A stretch of DNA of 64,000 bases from NCBI RefSeq assembly GCF_014529535.1, contig NC_050736.1:2480001-2544000 (forward strand), written 5' to 3'. A program made the translations under genes and the position numbers. Below are positions 56,901-64,000 of this stretch, one piece after another. Positions within the stretch are counted from its first letter, which is position 1. Every line of letters begins with the position of its first letter. The stretch is from Bradysia coprophila. Lineage: Eukaryota; Arthropoda; Insecta; Diptera; Sciaridae. The notes beneath the pieces were generated by a model. It saw nothing but the letters and a program-made list of their open reading frames with translations. It was not told the DNA's origin and ran no database searches.

Positions 56901-59900
56901 AGGGAATGATATTTATTATTTATTTAGCTTTCTCTATATTCTAATGTTGATTCTAATGAAGTAATAGATTTTGTATATTAATGTCTAACGAAATAGGTAA
57001 AAGGCGTAATGCTTGTGTCACGATATTCTTGTTGAAGTAAGTTTAAAACGCTACATAAGCACAATACATTTCGTGTATGTATATAATATACCATAGATTA
57101 ACTACAATAGTTTAACGGTTGATGGATAACAACTTACACTTGGAAAGTTAGTTGGAAATTTTCATAATTTCTAATACCTATCTTCATTTCACGTACCAGG
57201 AGTTACGAAGGTGTGTAAAACTCGTGAATAATTCATTTTACCACCGAATAACGACAGCTTCGTGAGCGTGTATCGTGCCATCGTGCCTTTTATTCCTAAG
57301 AAACTAGAAACTTGATATGGGTAACACATTGAATGAATATTGAAAAATAATTTAATTTAATTTCAAAATTTGCCAAACAGAAAGAGAAATGGCTTCATTC
57401 CACTTCAGTGAAGAAAAATGAATTCATGTATACATTACGCTTAGTCAATGAACCTATTCTTTGTGGATACTATGGAAACACACCGATGTTGAAATTTCGA
57501 CTGATATTTCTGTTCATTCGTTGATGTATACCCGTTTATGTTCGTACTGTATATATATGAGAATCATACACACATAATATTGTGTACATTATTTCGATAC
57601 GATGTACCTCTCCACAACAGACTGCATAATTAAATTGAATCACTAGCGAATCCAGTCAAATGGAAGTACAAAAACATATTTTGGTTCCGAGAATGTATGC
57701 ATGTTTCAGATTTTGATATTTGAAATTAATAAATAATAATATTATTGATATAAACAAGGGGTTTTAGTCTATTCGGTTATGCAACATACCCGCACACATT
57801 ACGTGGATCGAACATAACATATATCCACATTTCAACGTAATCAAATTGCACTTTCATAAACGATGGTCAAATAACAATTGGAATTGGAAAATAATTTTAA
57901 TTCGATCGCTAGTTGCTATCAAAAATCTGTAATTAAAGTTTTTTTATCTCATTTGATCGTAAAGGCCTCTGGAGGATTTTTTTGGGATATTTCATTTTCT
58001 TTGATGGTCTATGGTTGGTATCTTTGACTTTTACTTTACTAGTGAGATAATGTGGCCTTTCCCTCACTAGTGAAGACCCTTTCCCTCGCTCGTAAAGTAA
58101 AACGCCATACTTTACACGTGAAATAATTTGATATCTCGGGCTGAAGCTCTCGGATACTTTTACTCATCGTGATACTTCACTGGAATAGTAATGTACTATT
58201 ATGTCCACAAACATGTAAATGTGTTACGTAACTGTAAATATTTACAAACAGTGATGTAACATACTCTGACGATAACCTTGAAGATACAAGACATCCGATA
58301 TTGATATTTGTTGTCTAACGTGTTGAACAGACAAAACTGTTAATCTACACAAAAAGAAAAACCTAAATGAGCCCAGTTTAATTTCGCTAAGTTTGTCTTT
58401 TCTTTGAATTTGTCTAAGTTTGTCTAAATTCTCAGGAAATTAGAAAAACTAAGTTTGTCTAGGATAAAGCCGCATGTAGAATACCCTTTCGACAGCACTG
58501 ACAAAAATAAGCCACTTCCAACTTATTTAGTCCGACATCATATATTTTATGAATGAAGTAAAAAATTATCCATCCCTAGACGATACTTTAAGCAAATGAA
58601 GTAAAACATTCAATTATGTAATCAATCAATCAATTAGGTTTGACAATAACTCTTGACGTTTTAACCTGCAAGGAAATGATCAGTGCTATTATCTGGTCTA
58701 TTACTTCCATCGATCAAATTATTTCAAATCTTGTACTTCAATTTTTTAACATGCATTTTACTATAAAGGACCATGTTTCCCAGAGCTTGTCATTTTGACC
58801 GTATGTGATAGGTTAAACAGTTTCAAATCTTTCTTTTGGACAATGTGACCCCGAGCCTCTAAACACAAACACATAATTGAATGATCGACACTTCCTTATT
58901 ATGAAACGCTCTTTATGCCTTTATGACAACATGTTCAGATAACCAGCATATGTTTGTTTGGAGTTGGATTTGCGTTTTGTTTTCATTGTTATGAGAACAA
59001 TGTTATCTCAATTGAAACAGACAAAATTAAAATTTCTAAGCATATTCATGGCAAAGGTATCGTGAAAAAACCTTTCCAGTCTCGAGGTTATATGTCTAGC
59101 GATTGTAGCATGGGGGTATCATAAGAAATAAGTTGGGTCGACTGTCGACTTCCAAAAAATGAGTAGATTAGATTTAGGATTTTGATAGTGTTCAGTCAAA
59201 ATACGGGACAGGCACCTGGATTGGTGATCCTTTGTATCTTTTTCCTGTTACCTATGTTTATTCCAATACTGAGAAATTTGAAAAATGAAATAACTATTTC
59301 AGTCGTCGTTTCTTGAAAAAAATCAGGTCCAGAAGTCAATTAAAAATCGGTAAAATTTCCTACAACTCATGAGTACCTTCTGCTTTTCTTTAGAAAAATA
59401 GCCAGATTGGTAATAACCTTAGAGTTAAGAATTAAATCAGAGTCACTCAGCTCTGATATACCCGTAATAAATTTCCTAAAGAGACATGCAGGGCTGTCTG
59501 CAAGGTTAAGATCGTAAAGGTATTTATTGAGCCCGCAGTGGCTCAAGAATGAGTACAGTAAGGATTGTATATTCAATCAAATAAAAAGAATAAAAAATAA
59601 TAACCAAAATTAGTATGACACACTGTCCCGTTTCAGGCCTCTATTTAGAGTACACTCATGCTTGGAAACGCGATGGCACAGTTTGTATTTTCAATTTTCA
59701 TGGCACGTATTTCAAGTTTTCAAATGAAGAATTTTTATGGCATATTCTTGGTCATAAAACTGTTCTCTATCTGTTTAACCATTTAATACTGAATTGTCTG
59801 TATTAAATCCAAGTTTATCGAAAGTGTCCCAGTGGTAATATTTTACGTTTTAAATCAGTGGTAAACACCCCTCTCGTTCATTCAAATCTTTATAGATCCT

Positions 59901-61746
59901 ATCTCACTTTTCTACCTGGCTACGATCTCTCGCTTCTTACATCTCTAATGTAGTAGCATTGACTCTTATTTGATTACCAGATTATAGAGATTGATGCCGC
60001 ACAAATTGTATTGCAATTTATCGATTCATTAATCATCATCTAAGACTATAAAACAAATAACGTCATACATTTCAGTAAATTGTTATTTTATTGATTTTCC
60101 TATATTTTTTTACGTATAATAACCAAATCAACGCTGCTATATATACGTCGTTTCACACGAAATTCAAAGAAATCCGTCGTAGCATAGATAAATACACGAG
60201 TATGCTCGTTACATGCAATTGAAATAAAATGTGATGGGGTGCTAAAGAAAAGGAACGGTATTTTTCATCGAAAACCATAGAAAAACTCAGGGAAAAAAAC
60301 TTTTATCCACTTGTGTCTGTATATACCTTTATGAACATTGTAGAAAGTGAACATCAAGCTCTTTGTTGTGGGTGCATGCAACTATAAGCACACGTCATAT
60401 GTGTAAAGATAAGAGAGTTGCTTGGTGTATTTATATATGTACAATTTTAACAAGAAAATTGTAGGGGGATAACGCAATTGAATCGGTTTGGAATAATAGA
60501 TTTCATATAAAATGTTGTACCCTGAGAGAGTAAGTGTATACATACCAAATCTACTACGATATTCACCCATTATAGATTTGTGAATATATAACATAGCATA
60601 GAAAATGCCCTGCAGGTTTAAATGGGGAGAAAAAAGGAAAATTTGTATTTGAAAGCCTCCCAAGATACCTTAGTTTTTCATCATATTATAATGCTATAAC
60701 ATAGAGAAATTGGTTGTGAACTGTATTATATGAGTTTGCATTGCGTTCCCGTCCATGTCAAACGGTTTTAAATGGAGGGGTGATTCACATCACTGTTTTG
60801 CCGAGATATTGCATTTTGTTATATTGTTCTCGTGAACATATTTAAGATGATTCTGATCTTAGAGTATTGTGTGTGCAGTGTGCGAGTGTATCAAATCGTA
60901 AGGAATATTTTATCCCTCGTTCTCAGAAGATTTGTTCAATTTTTACATTTTCTAATTTTGCTATCTGGTAGAGTTCAGACATAAAGAGCTTTAGAAACGT
61001 CTGTTGGATATTATATTTTGTTTGAATGGAAACGTTAGTCGGAAATATTATTATTCTTTTCTTTGTGAATTTTTTAAACCAAAAATCCGAAGTTTCTTGA
61101 CCAGTTTAAGTTTAATAATGCAGACATATGGTTCAGATGAAACATAACATTTAAGCAGACTATCGAGAAGAGCTTGACCTCAGTAGTTAATTATTGAACT
61201 ATTTGTACAAGTCCAGAATCCTTCCACTAACAAGAAAAATATTATTTGAGAAACTTTCACTTCCTATAAAATTAATTACAAAGCGGAAATATTTCTTATT
61301 TTCTCTTTATAGCTTCATTCCTATGCAAGATATAGAGGTGTAACATGAACTCTGTCATCCCGAAGCATGTCTATTTCATTTAGATTGTATTGAATGACAT
61401 CAAATTGTATCATCAAAAGAAACGAAAGATAAAAAAAAGATAAAAAGAATTCACGCCTCTTTGAAGTAAAACACGAAATTGGCTTCTTTAGCGCAAGGAT
61501 GTTTAATTAAAACTGACTACTTTCGGGAAATAATGAAGGAAAATTTGTCTCACAGCAATGAAATTCATCAGATGTAGCAACTTATATTGTAGACATGAAT
61601 ACGTAAGGAGGCTATATTCGTAACAAGCTCGTAAATGGATCAAGGACAGAGGAAACAGAATCGTCAGATGTTTATTTCCACTACACACGGAAAACACCTT
61701 TGAATGTAAAACTTTTATCAATTATGAGCATAACTGAGATATTTGC
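53997..61746. other. Nearly eight kilobases without a supported gene
   Basis: 56736-56795 and 56943-57003 are direct repeats of about 60 bp (ATGTTGA, TGAAGTAATAGATTTTGTAT, CTAACA/G). 58385-58465 has several TTTGTCTAAGTTTGTCT words. 58722-58835 is a diverged copy of 51605-51720. One short ORF at 55422 is listed separately. Nothing else is supported. Confidence 0.45.
55422..55661 (+). CDS. Possible short ORF with good start context, unrecognised
   Basis: 79 residues, opening MGYSSDAIVCTETENRFRQF. The start AACAACATGG is a good insect initiation context and codon use is less A/T-biased than nearby frames. No domain, signal peptide or membrane segment is visible. It could be a small gene, a single exon or chance. 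Confidence 0.2.
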   Translation: MGYSSDAIVCTETENRFRQFTHLEYTYLKPCYTHIIVALCEIEQIREGEFLLSFFPRAISILKKTNRKSYDITFRYEMF

Positions 61747-61752
61747 TTTATT
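61747..61752 (-). promoter_or_regulatory. Polyadenylation signal AATAAA of the minus-strand F-box gene
   Basis: TTTATT on the plus strand, about 52 bp beyond the stop codon of the F-box/LRR gene. Confidence 0.5.
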
Positions 61753-61803
61753 CAGAAGAAGTCAGTCTCATAACAGTATCATTGGATAACAAAATTAATC
61801 ATT

Positions 61804-63147
61804 TTACATCACTGTAATTCGTACAAACATTCCATTTTGTTCATTGAATTTTTTTATGAATGCGAAATCCGTTTCAGGAGCATCCAACACTTCCTTGCAC
61901 AGTCGGACCTCAATGCAACGTTTTTGACCCGAGCAAACTGCAACAAGTTGCTTACAAATCGGCTCAGTTAGGTCAACGCTGCACTCGAATATCACGACTT
62001 TGAGCTCGCTCAAATTGCGAATTACAGCTACAATCGTTTCAGGTTGCAGCAATTTCCTGCACGCAATCTTCAGCTGTATCAATCGACTGTCGCGAAGTTG
62101 AGATAATTCTGAAATGTTCACGTCAAATTCACAGAACATCGACAGCAAATTTTGAGTAACTGTAAGACGAGTCAGATTTTTGAATCGTGCGATGCTGGCT
62201 ACCGCATCATTTATTTCTGAAAATCCCAGTGTTAGTTCCAACAAATTTTCCACAGGAACATTATTCAATATCATGATATCTGATGCCACTTTGTCGCTAT
62301 GGTCAAACGTCAGTCTTTTCAGTTTTTTCAAATTTGCCAACGCTTCAGTGTTACAGACTTTTGTTTCGCTTAATCGTAGTCCAAGCGTTTCCAAATCCAC
62401 CAAATATGAAATAAATGTCAAATCTATCTCGGAGAGAAATGTGCCACCAACTAAGAAATCCATGTTCAACTCTGTAAGCTTTGAATGAGTTTCGAAAAAT
62501 GTTTCCAACCGCGAAAACTGAATGCCGTTGGTCAATTGCACACGGTCTGATAATATCCGCAAATTGGGGAAATTGAAGCCAGAAAGGTGAAAAGGACCTT
62601 GGTAAGCCACCATTTTTAGTTCCACCAATTCTTTACATCCAGAAAGCAATGCCCGTGTGTCTGTCGGTGAAATGTCTGTGTACAGCCATATCTTCTTAAC
62701 TTTGGTCATTAGCCTTACAGCTGAAGGTGGTAAAGGTCGCTTTCTACTATCCAAGAGAGTTACACCTTGTAGTGTATCCTTGCAATATCTCTCCAAGCAA
62801 TCAAAAACTTTTCGCATGTTAGCGGAAGACAAATATCCCATTATATCCATAATGGCAGCATCATGAAATAGATCCCCAAAACATCGTAAGATTCGAGGTT
62901 GTTCAGCCATTTTGACACCATACGTGGGTACTACGTATGTCTGATTCTTCCATCGACATTTGAATGCGATGCGAGCGATATTTTGGAATCGTTTGCAGGT
63001 ATCACTCAAGAAACACAGTTCCCATTGTGATGCATACCCGAAAATTTCAATTAAACAATCGTCGTTTAATTGAAGAATGTGGTTAATTTGTCCATTGTCG
63101 GATTCGTTGTCATTGATGTTAGCAAGTATGGCTTGTTGATCAGCCAT
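61804..63147 (-). CDS. F-box / leucine-rich-repeat protein, intact single exon
   Basis: 447 residues in one exon. The F-box is near residues 24-68 (LQLNDDCLIEIFGYASQWEL, then FLSDTCKRFQNIARIAF), with acidic, polar sequence before it. The rest is a series of irregular leucine-rich repeats (CKELVELKMV, FPNLRILSDR, LVDLETLGLRL, LKKLKRLTFD, VENLLELTLGF, FKNLTRLTVT, LSELKVVIFE), ending FVRITVM. Such proteins bind Skp1 through the F-box and a substrate through the repeats in SCF ubiquitin ligases; the substrate is unknown. The start is the first ATG of the frame with context CATAATGG. Third codon positions are mixed and there is no break, so it looks functional. It differs from the split F-box gene at 18525 in lacking introns, so it may be a retrocopy or a member of an intronless expansion; I see no poly-A tail or target duplication that would settle it. 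Confidence 0.92.
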   Translation of the reverse strand: MADQQAILANINDNESDNGQINHILQLNDDCLIEIFGYASQWELCFLSDTCKRFQNIARIAFKCRWKNQTYVVPTYGVKMAEQPRILRCFGDLFHDAAIMDIMGYLSSANMRKVFDCLERYCKDTLQGVTLLDSRKRPLPPSAVRLMTKVKKIWLYTDISPTDTRALLSGCKELVELKMVAYQGPFHLSGFNFPNLRILSDRVQLTNGIQFSRLETFFETHSKLTELNMDFLVGGTFLSEIDLTFISYLVDLETLGLRLSETKVCNTEALANLKKLKRLTFDHSDKVASDIMILNNVPVENLLELTLGFSEINDAVASIARFKNLTRLTVTQNLLSMFCEFDVNISELSQLRDSRLIQLKIACRKLLQPETIVAVIRNLSELKVVIFECSVDLTEPICKQLVAVCSGQKRCIEVRLCKEVLDAPETDFAFIKKFNEQNGMFVRITVM

Positions 63148-64000
63148 TATGTCGAGAAAAATCTAAAATTTTCGTACTTGAAATTCTACAGTAAAACCAG
63201 GCACATATGGCTCAGACAATTAAACTGTATACAATACCACTTTCAATGCGTTTTGACTTAGAATAGGTTTTCTCGCCAGATGGCGACGGAACTCGGTACA
63301 CATTCGTGGATATTGACGCTTTAGTTTCATTGGATTTAGTAAGTTGTATGGATGAAATGGCACGAAATTTGAATTTCACAAAAGCAGAGATCATACTCCT
63401 TTTCGTACAGTCATGTTAAACAGTGAATAGTTAATGTATGTAGCAAATTATCTATCGGCCTATTCGACATTAAGCGTTATCGACATTTATGCATCCTTTA
63501 TTTAAGCGTCCCACATACAAGAATTAGTTGTAGAATTGCACGACTCAGCCACTTAAAAGTCAAACAGATTACCCAATGTAATTATATATTATTTTAACTG
63601 ATGACACAGGGCTGGACTACCAACGACCTTTTGCTAATAAAACAAAATACACTCCCTGGTTTGCATTGGAATTATATTTCATATAATTTGAATTTAAGCT
63701 CATCTATTGTCGATTGCAAATGTTTAAAGACCTGCGTGCATCCAGTTCGGGCCTGTCATGACAGTACAAATATATGTATGATTACACTAAGCTTTATGTA
63801 CAATTAAATCTATGTCGCATATATGCATTTGCTGAACGATACTTCCACATTTTAATGACAAGATTCGTTCCATTTGAATGATCGCACATCACGTACGGTT
63901 TGCCTGTAAAATCATTTAACGTTGTAACCACCTTGCGAAGTTCATCGATCGTTGGAGCAACACAAGATCATAGCTCATTGAGTAGACATAGTTTCAAAAT
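63148..64000. other. Upstream region of the F-box/LRR gene, no further gene seen
   Basis: A 60-codon minus-strand frame (63212-63394) has no start-context or family support. No obvious TATA box is visible close to the F-box/LRR start. Nothing else recognised. Confidence 0.4.

Overview
This is nuclear DNA from an animal, most likely an insect. It is visibly A+T-rich, the few real genes are split by short GT-AG introns (54-109 bp where no transposon sits in them), and long gene-free stretches are full of small inverted-repeat transposons, many flanked by TA. The three recognisable protein families (NIT2 omega-amidase, SIAH/Sina-type RING ligase, F-box/LRR proteins) and the splice-site style fit a dipteran. 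A fungus-gnat-like lineage is my guess, not something the sequence proves.

Layout: (1) 5681-6816, plus strand: a complete NIT2-like gene whose third possible intron has an apparent GT-to-GA change at the donor. (2) 18525-20579, plus strand: a three-exon F-box gene in which the F-box itself is split by an 857-bp intron holding two hairpin elements; a 35-nt out-of-frame candidate cassette exon lies in intron 1. (3) 28877-28949, plus strand: tRNA-Arg(CCU) with a Pol III terminator, between two copies of a roughly 140-bp direct repeat. (4) 48305-50659, plus strand: a seven-exon SIAH-like ubiquitin ligase with a C-terminal extension, a phase ambiguity at a T8 run, and coding-like sequence running in frame past its TAA. 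(5) 61804-63147, minus strand: an intact single-exon F-box/leucine-rich-repeat protein. The F-box proteins and the SIAH-like RING protein all belong to ubiquitin ligation, but they are far apart and nothing shows joint regulation.

Most of the window is mobile DNA. The largest piece is a 2922-bp element (24729-27650) with near-identical terminal inverted repeats of about 790-800 bp, CAGT termini and a TA target duplication. Each arm carries the same 116-residue ORF, and the interior has alternating copies of one 20-bp word. Right next to it is one of two copies of a composite element (21267-21872 and 27667-28249): a palindromic module followed by an inverted-repeat unit whose core is a tRNA-like sequence with A and B boxes. 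A CAGTCA-ended MITE family has four copies. Other MITEs, a perfect 42-bp-arm palindrome, a 22-bp tandem array and several diverged repeats fill the rest. Many stretches of several kilobases show no gene that I can support.
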